Below the pieces are notes generated by a model. It was not told the origin of the DNA. It made no database searches and was given only the letters and a program-made list of their open reading frames with translations. Both the position numbers and the translations under genes were made by a program. Source: Antedon bifida (taxonomy: Eukaryota > Echinodermata > Crinoidea > Comatulida > Antedonidae). From it: 64,000 nucleotides of DNA. The stretch is taken from the NCBI GenBank assembly GCA_963402885.1, contig OY727094.1, positions 1,056,501 through 1,120,500 of the forward strand, written 5' to 3'. This document shows positions 11,527 through 25,200 of the stretch, piece after piece (the stretch's first letter is position 1; each line of letters begins with the position of its first letter).

Positions 11527-13385
11527 TGTACAAGTGAGTGATTCTTGATACTATCTTATCATATGATGCCATATATTAATAATCTATTTATATATGCTAT
11601 GTTGTTTCACCTGTCGGTAAGGTTAAATGCTGTATTTCTTAGGCACAAACAATATTTGTTCATAACAGAGTACGTAATCTACAAAGCAAAGATACACGCA
11701 CATAAAAGGTTTTTCTTTTTCTCTCTCTAGACAGCAGTCGGCAGTCATTTTGTTACAGTGACATACATTTCCCTTCTTGGTAAGAAAAAAATTGTGATAT
11801 AGAATTTAATTTTCCAACAGTACAACAATAAACACAATCACATGTCTTGGTTAAAAAAAATAAAATCCTTAATATTCTGCCCAGACGAGATCTAATAAAA
11901 GTACTGTCTGCAGATATATATTATATATAATATGCACTAATGAAGTGTTGCCCAAAAGCTCTGCTAACTTTTCTGGCTTTTTTACTTTATCGTTTTGATT
12001 TAGCTTTTTGCTTTTTATTTTGTATCTCTATTGAGATCCAGCCAATGATACCCACAGCATTGTCATTAAATTCAGTAATTTGCCTTTGGATTTATATATA
12101 GTATACCATCATCTTAATCGCTTATCGTCGTTAGACATTGCGCGTCTCATTTGTGTTCGCCACTCTGTACATCTTTGAGCAAGCAATGCATGTGTATAGG
12201 TCCGCATGTGTATAGGTCCGCATGTGAAACGTTCTGTTTCCTTTTTTATATATATAATATATACATATATATACATTTACAAGAGTAGAGAATCAGCAGT
12301 AATACTGGAAATTGGAAATGAATAATTTTTTTTAATTTTGAAAACTTTTTAACTGTATATATTCCTATCAGTATTATCCACAGTCCTGATTTTGGACAAA
12401 CGAACTGTAAATAATAATAAATAGTAATAGTAATAAATAATGCAATAAAATCTTCTAAATTAGTTACTTTTTTATTCATTTTTGGATAAAATCATAAAGT
12501 TTTAAAATATTTTAAAAAATTTGAAATAACAATGTATACAGTAGCTCTATATATATATATATATTTTAGAAATTATAATATTTAATTTAATTAAATTCTG
12601 TATTTTGTTGTGTGAAGACGTTTTCCATTTTAAACTGAAGTGGCCAGATATTATCTGTATGACTTAAGTATGTACTTATTAGATCCACAAGATATTACAT
12701 ACCCTTATGACTAGGTTAAACAAACATGTGCTTATTACCTATGATTTTTACTTTCTGTTAGTAAAGAATATTTATTAAGTTCGTTAGGAAAAGGTTAGTG
12801 ACCTGGGTCTATACCCATTCATCGCCAAAAATAGAGAAGTTTTAATGGATAAATAATAATAATTGTAATGATGAGAATTCATCAGTTACTTTAAAACACT
12901 ATCGATCATCCACGCTTCACGACTGAGAAATATCTGAGAGTTGTGTTATTCAAAAACATCTCACTGCATCTACAACTGCGGTGTTTTAAGTCGAATGTAT
13001 GCGACGTTAGCTCCGATACGCTCTGGTTATGTACTATTTCAAATATTCTGATTCCAAACATTCAACGGTAATGTGTTCAAGGTACTCTTATAAAATGTCA
13101 TCTATTAGCGCGCCGAAATATTATACTTGAATAAATGAAATTTTATAATAAATTAATAAAGCTTGATTTATTTAAGCAGGTCATTCGTGTTTGGTGTGTA
13201 ACCATAAATTATATGGGAAATCATTATTTAATGACTGCTATCTAATATCTACACGACATGACAGTATAACATATGAAATCAAACACCGTTCACGTGTTAT
13301 GCTCGCGATCAATTTGTCGGCACAACATATACAGTATCTTACAATATAGTTTACCCTATAACATTCTTCCTAATTGGTTGCCGCT
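11527..13385. other. GLT1D1 3' UTR and downstream intergenic DNA
   Basis: The AATAAA at 11827 probably ends the GLT1D1 transcript. Beyond it there are only AT-rich stretches and (AT)n runs near 12245 and 12548. No gene was recognised. Confidence 0.45.
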
Positions 13386-13546
13386 AATGCTTGGTTCCCA
13401 CTAGAGACGCACAATGCAAGGACGTAACGCAACGTAAGTGATCACCAATCACAAGCGATGGATTATTCGAACTCTCGCTGTCATTGGTCAACACGCTTGC
13501 GTTGCGTTTACGTCCTTGTGTTGCGTCCTAGTGGGAACCATGGCTT
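13386..13546. mobile_element. MITE family A copy
   Basis: TTGGTTCCCACTAGAGACGC and GTCCTAGTGGGAACCATGGC are the inverted ends, and the two internal CCAAT arms are intact. Confidence 0.85.
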
Positions 13547-13560
13547 TAAATGCAGTGCAA

Positions 13561-13668
13561 TAATGACGTAAGCGCAACGTAAATATTTGACCAATCACAG
13601 GCGATGGAATATTCGAACGCTTGCTATTGGTCAACTTGCTTTCGCTGCGTCTCCTAGGGAACCAATTA
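13561..13668. mobile_element. MITE family A, truncated copy
   Basis: Follows the previous copy directly. Has AACGTAAATATTTGACCAAT and the right end CTAGGGAACCAA, but no left tip. Confidence 0.65.
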
Positions 13669-14284
13669 AATTAATGTGTAACAAATCCATGTAATTGTCA
13701 TTTACTAATGTTTTAATGTTTTAATTAGTCATATAACGGACCTTATATATTACATAAAATACTTCTTATACAGTATTGTTATGGTAAATATTATTCACTT
13801 GATTTATTCAACTAACGATGTGATATTTAATGTTATTTCTAGGCTTACCTGATAACGTTGCGCCACATGAACTTGTTTTAAGTTTAATGTTCTAAGCGGG
13901 GTTATGGTCATGATCAATGCTATCGGAACATTAAGCTCCCTAGCTAACACAAGGCTAAACATAATTGTTGTAATTATCCTGATGGGTTGTAAGTGTGGCT
14001 TTATCGACAACCGTTGGGTTGTATGCGTGGCTTTATTGGCAACCGTTGGGTTGTTACACTTAGTCAGCATGGGATATGTATTATTTTCTCACCTGTCAAG
14101 ACGCAGGTGAAAATCGCGGCACTTTAAAAGGCCATAGGTACATTGTAACCTGGCTAAGTGATGTGCAATCTCTATACACTTAGCTCTTGGCAAGGTTTAC
14201 TTTGTGAAGATTGATTGACAGACTGCAGAAGTGGTATTTGGGCTTTGATGCTTTGCCTTCTACGGTCGTTGGTCCAAATCCTTC

Positions 14285-14673
14285 ATCATTCAATTCAATT
14301 ATTTTATTTCGTCACACTGGCTCGATTTTTGTCTTGCTTGTCACAACATAATAAAATATGATAAAATGGGTAAAATACTGACCGTAGGACACCAAGGGGT
14401 AAAATACAAAAGCAACAAATACAAAATTTCTTAAAAGGGTTAAAACATGCGCGTAGTCATAAAGCGTCCTTTCGTTTTCGTCATGTGTCTACGTAGCTGT
14501 CGAGTCGAAAAGTCATGCTGACCAAAATGAGGGATTCTACTGTCGTTTATAAAACATAGTTTGTTAAATAATGGATCGTTATTTTCACTCAAAACGTCGG
14601 TCTTTCTCCATTGATGTATGCTCAAGTAATGGTTCAATACTTGATTGATGTTTTTCGGTATCAACACACGCAT
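14285..14673 (-). mobile_element. 3' fragment of a LINE (ORF tail plus 3' end)
   Basis: On the minus strand a 77-codon open frame ends in KGRFMTTRMF. It is followed by about 150 bases of untranslated sequence and then AATAAAATAATTGAATTGAATG, the (TTGAA)n-type tail used by LINEs in this window. This suggests a 5'-truncated insertion, although the short protein alone is not diagnostic. Confidence 0.4.
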
Positions 14674-14799
14674 GATAGAAGTACAAGAAGATCTGCTATT
14701 AAATATTATTTATTTTATCTCTTGACCTTTGTTGACCTTAATGAGTTTACGACTGTCCTAATAATAGTACATTAATTTACAGTTTTTTAAAACTCGGTT

Positions 14800-14947
14800 A
14801 ACGTTTGGACGCAAAACACGGACGTAAGCGAACCGCAACCCGCAAGTAATTTGACCAATCACGACGCGATAATAATCGAAACTGTCGCTTGTGATTGGTC
14901 AACTCACTTGCGTTATGCTTACGTCGTGATTGCGTGAGAACCAAGCC
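14800..14947. mobile_element. MITE family A, diverged copy
   Basis: Contains TTTGACCAATCACGACGCGA, TGTGATTGGTCAACTCACTT and the degenerate end GCGTGAGAACCAAGCC. Confidence 0.7.
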
Positions 14948-15951
14948 AATACAGTAGTTATATGTTTCTATCTCCCTACATTACGTTTGTGTAGAAAAGA
15001 TAATATTTCAACAATTATAATATGCCCTATGATATGCAAATCATACATACAGACCGGTTGTCTTAAATTAAACGTGAATCTGAGGTTATGAAATATGAAA
15101 ACAAAAACCAGAATATAGCAGTACTGTACACGATAATTAAAATATTAAATTTACTTATACATTTATTATAATTTCATAAATACTGTTAAAATAAAAATTG
15201 GAAGACGAACTTAGTGGGTTCAATGTAATTTGGAAGAAGAAGGCAAAATATAATTTACAATTATTTTGACATTAATGTAGTTTGTTAATATAGCTTTACC
15301 TAAAATGTAACGGAATCAATAAACTATGTCTCTATATACAATACACAGCAATGAAACACTGTAAACGCGTGACATATATATAATAAATCACCTTTTTTTT
15401 CTAATTGGTGCGATATATAATGATGGATTGGTGATACAGCTTCGCTCACTGTCAACGCGAATCACATTCATCATTGTAAAGCCTTCGTCATCCCATTTAA
15501 TATGATGTGCGTCTTGTGTTTAGCGCAGCCTCCATCAACTAATATGTAGATTAGCAAATTCTAGCAATACCTTTTGTATCGTCATGGATTATTCACCTCT
15601 CGCGTTCGTCAAAACGCAACTTCGGCCCGCCGGTGTGTACGCTTCTAGGCCAGTCCTTTCCTCGTCAATAAACAACTTCGCATAATATAACCGGATTTGC
15701 ACTAATCACGACAAGTTCATCAACATTAAGGTATGGTTGCAATTTTATTCTCAATATCACGTGATTACGAGACGTGCCTTATCGCGCAAAAATGTAATAT
15801 AGTTCCAGCAACCTTTATCAAATGATTCACAAATGAATGTATACCTTGCACTGTGCGTGACGGGAAACAAGCGTTTTTTACGCTAGCGGCCTAACTCTCA
15901 ACATTTCCAATATTCCACGCGACACAATTCTGTGACCTGGGTACCGAACCT
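14948..15951. other. Intergenic spacer, GLT1D1 to nicotinic receptor
   Basis: No exon or known repeat recognised. The two flanking genes converge here (tail to tail). Confidence 0.45.
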
Positions 15952-16094
15952 AAAGCTCTGTCTACACTATCAAACTTTATGTGATAAAAACAAATGTGAT
16001 TTGCCCATATATTGAAATGATGATGTCATATCACTACCATATTTGGGCATATCACTACCATTATAGGCACATTAAACTGTTTTGATAGCGTAGT
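15952..16094. mobile_element. MITE family B copy
   Basis: AAGCTCTGTCTACACTATCA at the left and a slightly mutated GTTTTGATAGCGTAGTAGAG at the right. The core GATGATGTCATATCACTACC is present. Confidence 0.8.
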
Positions 16095-16295
16095 AGAGCT
16101 TAAGAAATTATTTTAAAAAATGCCATCTATTTTACTTCATATTTCTCAATTGAATTTCGATTAGCAGGCTATCGTAGGATCCGATTGGATTATGTTCTGT
16201 ATATAATATACACGAGAGGGTTACATCATGTATACCAATCATTGCTTAAATGTTGCACCCCAAAAAGTTTACTATAATTTCTAATCTGTTCGTTT

Positions 16296-19200
16296 TCAAA
16301 TATCGTCAGCTGTTGTGTTAGATGATGACCAAAATTGTTCATAGAAGAATGTAGTTGCTAGAGGCGCTTCCATGATTATTATTACTGTCCCAATGAAGAC
16401 ACCACACAGATATATGATCAGGAAAATGCGATCCAGCACCATCGCGCAGTACTTCCACTCTTCTTTGGCCTGTAGAATAAAATAAAACAATTATTGTTAA
16501 GCAGACGACATTATTGTGTGTACGCGCGCTTATAAAGCTCTGTCTATACTATCAAACTTTATTTGACAAAAGAGTTTTTTTGTCAAACTAGTTTGATAGA
16601 GACAGAGCTTTAGATTGGTTCCCACTCTAGGATGCAACACAAGGACGTAAAGCAACGTAAGTGATTTGACCAATCGCAAGCGATGGTTTATTCGAACAGT
16701 GGCTTGTCATTGGTCAACTCGCTTGCGTTGCGCGTACGGCCTTGCGTTGCGTCTCTAGTGAGACCACGCTTTAGAGGGCAGGTCTATACTGTATTGATTG
16801 ATGTTCAATGGTGTTTATTAATTGATTGATTTATTTATTATTTATTTTTCAAAAGAGGGCGCGCGGTGCCAAGATTCACCACTGGTAATCATTAGAATTT
16901 TTAAGAAAATGTGAGTTATTTTATTTGTATACCTTGCACGTTTCCTCTGTGAACGCGAACTGTGACGTAATATACACTACGTCATTCACGGCGTCTTTGA
17001 TGCTTGTGTATGAACTAGATGACACGGACACATCCGGATCCATTGAACTATGACCCATGCTACCTTGATTTAGTAAACCTAAAAAAAAACAATAATACAA
17101 ATCAAATTTAAACAACTTATTAAATCAAAACACACACCTATACCACGTACGCATGTGCACTACGACTGAATTGAGATAATACCTCTCTACGAGCATGCGC
17201 GAATAAACTACGTCTGAAAACAAAATACATCACGTTTCGCAACAATGCTCCGACAATTTTACAGCTATTATTGTCTACAAATTTCACAGTTAAATATCTA
17301 TTTGTTATGACCGTTTTTATGGCTTACGAATTCCTGCAATCACATTCCTATCAGAAAACGCAAATTAAAGCTTTAAACATTTACATCCATTTTGTACGCT
17401 AAAGTGATTTGTGATAAATGTAAATACGAAGCATTACGAAGTAAAGCCAAACAAGATTTTAACAAATATCATTTGGAATTGAATATTTCAGACTTTTTTT
17501 GTTTTAGGTATACATACTTGCAGAAGAAATGTTTAGTTGAAGCAAAATGTATGTAGAGTATAGGGACTTGTTGATGTGAACAGGAAGTTGTAACGGCCTC
17601 ACCATACCTCCCCCCCCCCCCCCCCCCCCTCCGCTATGACGCCACGTTTAGGATCGATGTGAGCGTCCAATGCGCAGTTAAGTTTACAAGATAAACTGGT
17701 TATTGACACTGTGTATTTTAGAAAAATAAACTTATAATACTATTTTTAAAGATCGTGTTTAATGTATTGCAATCAGACTTCATCATCGTAAAACAAATGA
17801 TGCTGTCTGCTAATGATGACGTAAGCGCGTGACTTCTTTTCTAATTGCATGTCAAACGCGTCACATCTCACCTATCAAGTTGTTGTTGACGCGTCATCAA
17901 CTTATATCAACCTTTTACCTAATTTCCATTAAGACATGCATGTAATTTATTGATTTGCAATTTATTTTGATGTCGCTGTAATTAAATAATTTCGCGTTTT
18001 AGCAATTTGTCTTGATGTCATATCATAAAACTTGTATTAATAATTAACGTACGGTATGATTTACTTTATTTAATACCATAAAATAATGACATTGTCTCTG
18101 TGACATAATCATACAATAATTAAACAATGTAATTTATGTGAAACATAAAACCTCATTCTATGCATGCTATTAGTTTTATTACCCTGTGTCTAGTTATACA
18201 ATATGGACATTTCGAATTAGTACGTTATGCGATAATTGCCTTCATAAGAGGAGGTTTCACACTAACTAGATAAGATACCAGCTGCGCGTCTCGCGCGTCT
18301 CGCGTCGTCGTTGTTAAATTAACGTTATAGGCTATCACTTTGTCGGAAAGTATCGAATGTGTTTCGAGTTCATATTTGAAGGTAGCACCTTTAAACTATT
18401 CATTAACTCATATCGGCTGGGATGATTTCTTGTATTGCCACAGCACGACAGTATATTATGAAATAAAACAATTATAATTGTGCAAAATTGCTCATGGTGG
18501 TGATGAAATGGTCTCATTTTTTCCTCTATCTAATCTACCCGAGAACTATATCACATTTACTGGGTATTCGGTACAATCAAGTTAGACAAACATCTTAATA
18601 TTTAAATAAGACTTTGTTTGAATTCGTGTATATCCATTTCCATCCGTTTTGTGCTGTCGGTCATCATCAAAGTGTGGTTCCCACTAGGACGCAACGCAAG
18701 GACGTAACGCAACGCAAAGTGATCTCAATCGATGGATTATTCGAACAGTCGCGTGTGATTGGTCAACTCGCTTGCGTTGCGTCTACGTCCTTGCGTTACA
18801 TCCTAGTGGCACCACACTTACGACAGGACCGTACCGTACAGGTCGCGATATTTCTTTCGTACATAAGTTGGGGACCCCTCATGAAACATCACAAAAATTA
18901 ACATGAAGCGCAACATTTTAGGTTGTCTCTCTATTTCTACTGTCGGTCATCGGGCGTTTTCTCATACTGCCTGTCTCCACCCTACTACTTTTAACATTCC
19001 TTGTGACTCTTGCTTATGGTGTCTTATCCCCAGTCTTATCTAAAATAGGGCAATATCTAATAGCATCCTACCAATGAGTATTACTATAGTCTCATCAGTA
19101 GATACATAATTGTAATATTCCGCAGAGCATCAAGATTGTTATCAATATGCCTGCAGGCTTGTCAATCCAGTGCGGTAGCTGAACTTGTGATAAAGGCCTG

Positions 19201-22200
19201 CCACGGGGTTATTCAAATACCTGACGGCCGAGTAAAGAAGTCTAAATACTATCTACATAATTATACAAGATGGCTACTATCCTGACAAGTGTAATTACAA
19301 GTCTTTTCAATTACTATCAGGGGATTTCTTCCTTACTCATTTTTATATAAGACAGTATTTTTTTTATTCAACCTTTATAGATATACGATATGATATGATA
19401 ACTGTGTGTGACAGTGACTGTGTACACCAGTACACCGGGGTAGCCCTCTACTCGTATTGTCTCGTACTAGGTTTTTTAAATGAGCCAATACGTTTAAGAT
19501 TATTTTATTTTTGTTTGATTTTAATTGAAATTGAACTGTGTTTCTGTTCATTAGTTGTGCAAACACTGTAATTTAAATTATATTGGATAATAAAAGGAAT
19601 CTGTACCTGTATCTGTAACTCGAATATGATGTCATTGTACACGTCACCCTAAAAATAAACGTATGTATGACAGACACAGTGTGCCCTCCCCAAAAACAAA
19701 ACTCCTTTCACGAGAATAAATAATATTGAATAAATCTTCAAAAAAGAATCCCACCTTCAATTGGAGGTGTTGTATAAAGCTCTGTCTACACTATCAAACT
19801 ATTTTAAAAAAAAAATGTGATGTGCCCAAATATGGTAGTGATATGCCCAAATATGGTAAAGATATGACACCATCATGTCCATATATCGACACATCATATT
19901 TTTTGTCACATAAAGTTTGATAGTGTATATAGAGTTTAACTAATGATAACTGAATTGGACTGGACTATTCATACGAGAAATAATTCGATAACCGCTATCT
20001 CACCTCCTTCTCTTTTTGAATACGCTACGAATCGACCCGACGGCCGGGTTTACAACTAACTCGTTAATCAACTATTGATGGGTAACTCAGTCGGTTCGTT
20101 CATTTGTTTTAATGAAGTCAATTGATATAATTTCATTTATCACTGTTGCTATTTACAGTATGTCATTATTGTTGACCGTCGCAGTGACGCCACGTCTAAA
20201 GAGGTGTAAACATTCTATCGAACGGTTTTTTTGTTTTTAAATGCCGCTACACGTGCTTTAAACTATTAATATTGATAACAAAAATGAGTAAACCGGTAAT
20301 TTGACGTGTTTAATAATTACGTTACCGTAGTCGCGCAAAAAACGTACGTAATCACGTAAATGAAGTACCTGTTTAGCATACACATACGGCACGCTAATGC
20401 TGCCTCGTTTACCGGCTTGTTGTTTTGTGCGTTAACACTCAATGACCAATGCAAGAGGTTCGTTGCACATAATTAAAACGCGTTATTGAGTCTAATGGAC
20501 ATAGATTGCATAGGGAACAGTGACGTCACAGCTATGAGCGCTCAATGGCTAAACCCTGGGGCCCCCAGAGCATAAGGAGTCTAGATTAACAGCCCTAATG
20601 CAACTACCCAGCATCGGAGGACCCCTTGGAGTGCTAAACCTTTTCCACTGCGTTACGCCACTGATAAAGAAACATGATAACTTACCCTGCCTCTCTGCCC
20701 TAGCTTCTAGTTCGTCCTCCATCTCTGTGACCATCATCGGTGCCAGCATACTAGCAACCCTCGTTGACAACAACTTGATGCTGTCCTTTCTGATTTGGGA
20801 AGACTCTGAATGATTGAAGCGATCATCAAACGCGTCTGGTCGACGCATTTTCAAATATTTAGGAATGACATCAAGAAATAGCTTTCTTTGCCAGTTTGAA
20901 AGTTCGTGCGTTTCAGGCGTCCTAAACCTCATGTTAAGTATCAAAGTTGTCAGCACAATTGATGACGTCACAATAATTTTCGTGAATAGTAAATATTTCA
21001 TAATTAGCGGTAAATTATTAGCGTTAGGCGGGATTTGTTGAGATATAAGGAGAAGAAAAACCGCCATAGAAAGTAAAATGCACGTACACAGTTGCATCTT
21101 TTCGGAACAATCAGCAGGCAGGTAAAACACAAGAATTGTATTGAACGATATGAGGCCACAGGGAAGCAGCAAATACGCTACGTAAAACAATGGTTTCCGT
21201 TGTAAGACGAACGTAAATGTGACGTCAATGTACGGCGCCCCAGGGCAGCATGGGTAAACCTTTTCGCTTCGTTTTCCAGGTGATAGCTGCACATCCCATT
21301 CAGAGTTCCCCCAAATGTCGAATTCTCTTATGATGTCTTGATTTTTAGGTGGAATCAGATCAACAACTATACCATTGTAAGTCCAAGAACCAAATTTAAG
21401 TACACATCTCTGCTCGTCAAACGGGTAGAATTTCACGTCAACCTGGCACGCGCTTTTGTAGACTGACGGTACGAACCATTTTACTGTTCCGTTACTACTG
21501 ATTGTAGCGTTTGACGCGTATCGAACGTCAAAAGGTCCATATGCACTAAGCAGCAGAAAAAGAAAAACGGTTATTTTAAAATGATTTAATGAATTATTAT
21601 ATCTTTTTAATGGACCAACAGATTAAATCCCTCCCCTTTTTTGGCGAATATTATACAATGCATCTAAATTGTATTTCTTTGGATCTTATAACAATAGATA
21701 CTAATACTGTATATTTTTGCTCTAAAGCGAGTTGACCAATGACAAGCGACACTGCGAATAACCCATCGCTTGTTATTGGTCAAATCACTACGTTGCGTTA
21801 CGTCCTTACGTCTCTAGTGAGAACCAAGCATTATGGAGTGTGTCAATGTACCCATTGACTGAACTTACTTATTATAGAGGATGATATCTGGTGTCCATAT
21901 TAGGCTTGTCGGCACTATAATACTAGATACACCATCATACTCATCTTCTTCCCATTGCAACCGATGATCAACCCATTCCTATATTAAGAAAAAGCTCAAA
22001 CAATTTAACCCTTGGGAGAAACAATATTTCAGGATAAACTCCTCCGCATGCGACCAAAACAATCACTTTTTCGTTTATTATTATTATATTGTTTAAGTTG
22101 AACATTAATTATGCTAGGTTCCCATTTAAGATTGGTTCCCACTACAGACGCGCAACGCAAGGACGTGGACGCCACGCAAGCGAGTTGACCAATCACACGT

Positions 22201-25200
22201 GACTGTTCGAATAATTGGTCAAATCACTTACGTTGCGTTACGTCCTTGGGTTGCGTCCTCGTGGGAACCACGCTTAAAACGTAGACGTAGACGCAACGTA
22301 GACAATTCGAATGACTTACTGTTGTTTGTGATTGGTCAAATTACTCGCGTTGCGCGTACGTCCTTGCGTTGCGTCCTAGTGGGAATCACGCTTTAGAATT
22401 TCATTTATCGTAGCTGTAAATTACTACAATTTTGATCATTAATTTTTAAAAAATGGTTCTTGATGAATAATCTCAAATATTCATCCTCACCGTAAGTGTA
22501 ATAAACGCCCCCTGTGTTTAGCAGTGATCTTTATCGTCAAGCTATTGTAAATCTGTTTACTCAGGTTTTTGAATTTGACATAGGGATTTCAAATATCGAT
22601 ATCAAATCGGTAGCTAGCCTATATTAATATAAGCCGCCGCCTCATCCTGTTTGTTCATGTTGCAGGTGCTGCTTATATTCGGTGTGTTCAATATTTCATC
22701 GGATTGAAATAACAACAAAAAGTTGTTGTTAATATTTCGTGACCTTGGGATTGCTGGCTTTTTTTGTTAGGTCGAATTGTTTAACTTTTGGGAATTTCTG
22801 TTATAGCTTGGTTCTCACTAGGACGCAACAAAAGGACGTAAAGCGCAACGAATGTACTTTGACCAATCATGTCGTGATGCGTCCTAGTGGGAACCAAGCT
22901 TTATTAATCTTGGTTCCCACTAGGACGCATCACGACGCATCAACACAAGTGCGTAAGCGCAACGCATGTAATTTGACAAATCATGACAGGATTGCGTAGA
23001 AAGTAACAAATTAAGGGTTAAACTGTTAAGTTCTATCTAAACTATCAAACTAGATTGCCAAAAAAAAGTGTGAAGCGCCCAAATATGGTAGTGATATGCC
23101 CAAACATAGATGAAATAGTTAAATACTGCAGTATATTTCCAGTAAATGATCAATAGTAAGCTGAAAGCAAACTCACGTGTGTTATCCATACTTTAGCCGT
23201 CATGACTTGGTTTCTCTCATCCTGCAATGTAATACAAGTGAAGATAGGCTATTCATGTACGCAAGTCATTTCAGACTCAATTGTCGTGTAATTGTTGCAA
23301 TAAATCACAGTTCGTAGGTGTCTCGCATTTAGCATGCGACGAACGAGACAATTACCATGTATAAACATAATTCATATTACCTTGTTATAAATAGATAACT
23401 TAAATAGAATACATTATAAAAGGCTCATTCAAGTTTTATAAATCCATCTTTTAACAAATAATGTTATGGATTTATAAAAACAAATGTAGAATAATCCAAG
23501 ATGTAAGATTGGTTCTCACTCTAGGACGTAGCGCAGACGTGGCACGTACGCAAGTGATTTGACCAATCAGCGATCGATTATTCGAATGGATATGATTGGT
23601 CTAATGTCTTGCGTTGCGCGTACGATTTGTATTGCCTCGTCGTAATGGCAACCAAGGCTTTAGATCAAGCTGCTTTATTTTCAACATTGCGATTCGAAGC
23701 TTTAATAGCAAACGTTGATGTTATGAAATCGTTATGATGTGTAATTAATGTTTGGAGAATTCTTGTGTAGACGACGCTTTGCTTTAATTTGATATACTTA
23801 CCCCGCGTTTGTTACGTTTTATCAGAATTTACTCAGCAATTATGATTTAGTATTGATGAAGAATTTGGGCCGCATAGCTCAGAGGTATGATTCGTTTCAT
23901 CCAGGGAAAATGCACCGACTTATTCTTGTAGTAGTAATGCAATATTTTATAGTTATGAACACACAGAATTAAGTGCATTTTAAAATTAAATTGCACAGAA
24001 GTACACAACTGTTAGGATTTGTTTCTGAAAGTAGAATGCCATTCCAGTGAACATTCAGTATTGTAATTTGCTTCACGTCATGTTACTTGGAATTAGAACC
24101 TGCACCGGCAGACGGTCACACGCGCGCCAGTAAAGCGTGGCTCCCACTGAGACGCAACGCAAGGACGTACTCGCAACGCAAGCGAGTTGACCAATGACAA
24201 GCCACTGTTCGAATAATCCATCGCTTGTGATTGGTCAAATAACTTACGTTGCGTTATGTCCTTCTTGCGTTGCATTAAAAAAAATGATATAATATAATAT
24301 AGTAATGTTAAGGTACACCGTGTGCCTATCCGGCTCGGCCAGAATCGTTCTTGAACTAGGTTGATTCTGTATGCGTTGGACGCGCATTATGAATTAATCT
24401 GCAAGCCTACAATTACCGTATAATATATTATTTAGGTACGGTTCACAGAATAAATATCTGACTTTTAAATTTAGAAAACCCAAGATATCTGACATTTCAA
24501 GATTATATGAGATCTGATCGGAACGTTCCATTATCTATGAGAGGGAAGTATTTAGTACAGCAGTAATAGATAATATCTATAATACTGTAGATTTTAAATA
24601 CAGATAGGTTTATAAACCACTAAGCTTGGTTCTCACTAGGACGCAACGCAAGGACGTAAGCGCAACTCAAGGACATAAGCGCAACGCAAATAGGTAAGCG
24701 ATACGCAAGGACGCAAGCGCAACGTAAGCGATTTGACCAATGAATCGCATGATTGGTCAACTTTTATGTTGAGCTTACGTGCTTGCGGTGCGTCCAATTG
24801 GGAATATATGTAAGATATATCTCACCACATCTATGAGTTGCGACAGGTACAGGTCAAACACAATTTCCAGTACATCACTGGTATTCTGAACTGGAATTGG
24901 AAGTTTGTTGTATTGGCGGAATAAGATTTCCCGGAGTCTTGCTTCCCCCGGTGAACCATCACTACCTGAAAAAGGGAAATAATATTCATGTTAATAAGAT
25001 GCAAACATTATTTTTGGATTATGGTCTTCATATACATGTGTGATTTTTGCCCTCTATACTCATCCAGAAAAGTATCATTAGGCTAAACCGTAAACAGATT
25101 AAACCATTGATTAAAGTTTAGTAAAATTTTCTGGTCAAAGGTTATGTTTTATCAATAAATGTGCGCGTTCAGAAACTTATAATAGTGTGAATTGTGTATG

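Larger units (their letters stand above)
17079..20685. other. Nicotinic receptor intron 5
   Basis: A 3.6 kb intron. It holds a C20 run, one family A MITE and one family B MITE (listed separately). Otherwise it is unremarkable AT-rich DNA without a supported exon on either strand. Confidence 0.55.

Noticed and set aside
13904-14110. 68-codon hydrophobic ORF with a short internal repeat
   Set aside because: Caused by a roughly 30-bp imperfect duplication (GTGGCTTTAT...CAACCGTTGGG); no splice sites or family match.
18614-18901. 95-codon ORF on the plus strand
   Set aside because: Runs through a family A MITE; its sequence recurs as the same non-coding element elsewhere.
20598-21041. Plus-strand ORFs of 71-75 codons opposite the nicotinic receptor
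   Set aside because: Shadows of the strongly supported minus-strand receptor exon.
23867-23905. tRNA-like 5' half (GCATAGCTCAGAGG)
   Set aside because: Resembles an A box only; no T arm or B box follows within a tRNA length.
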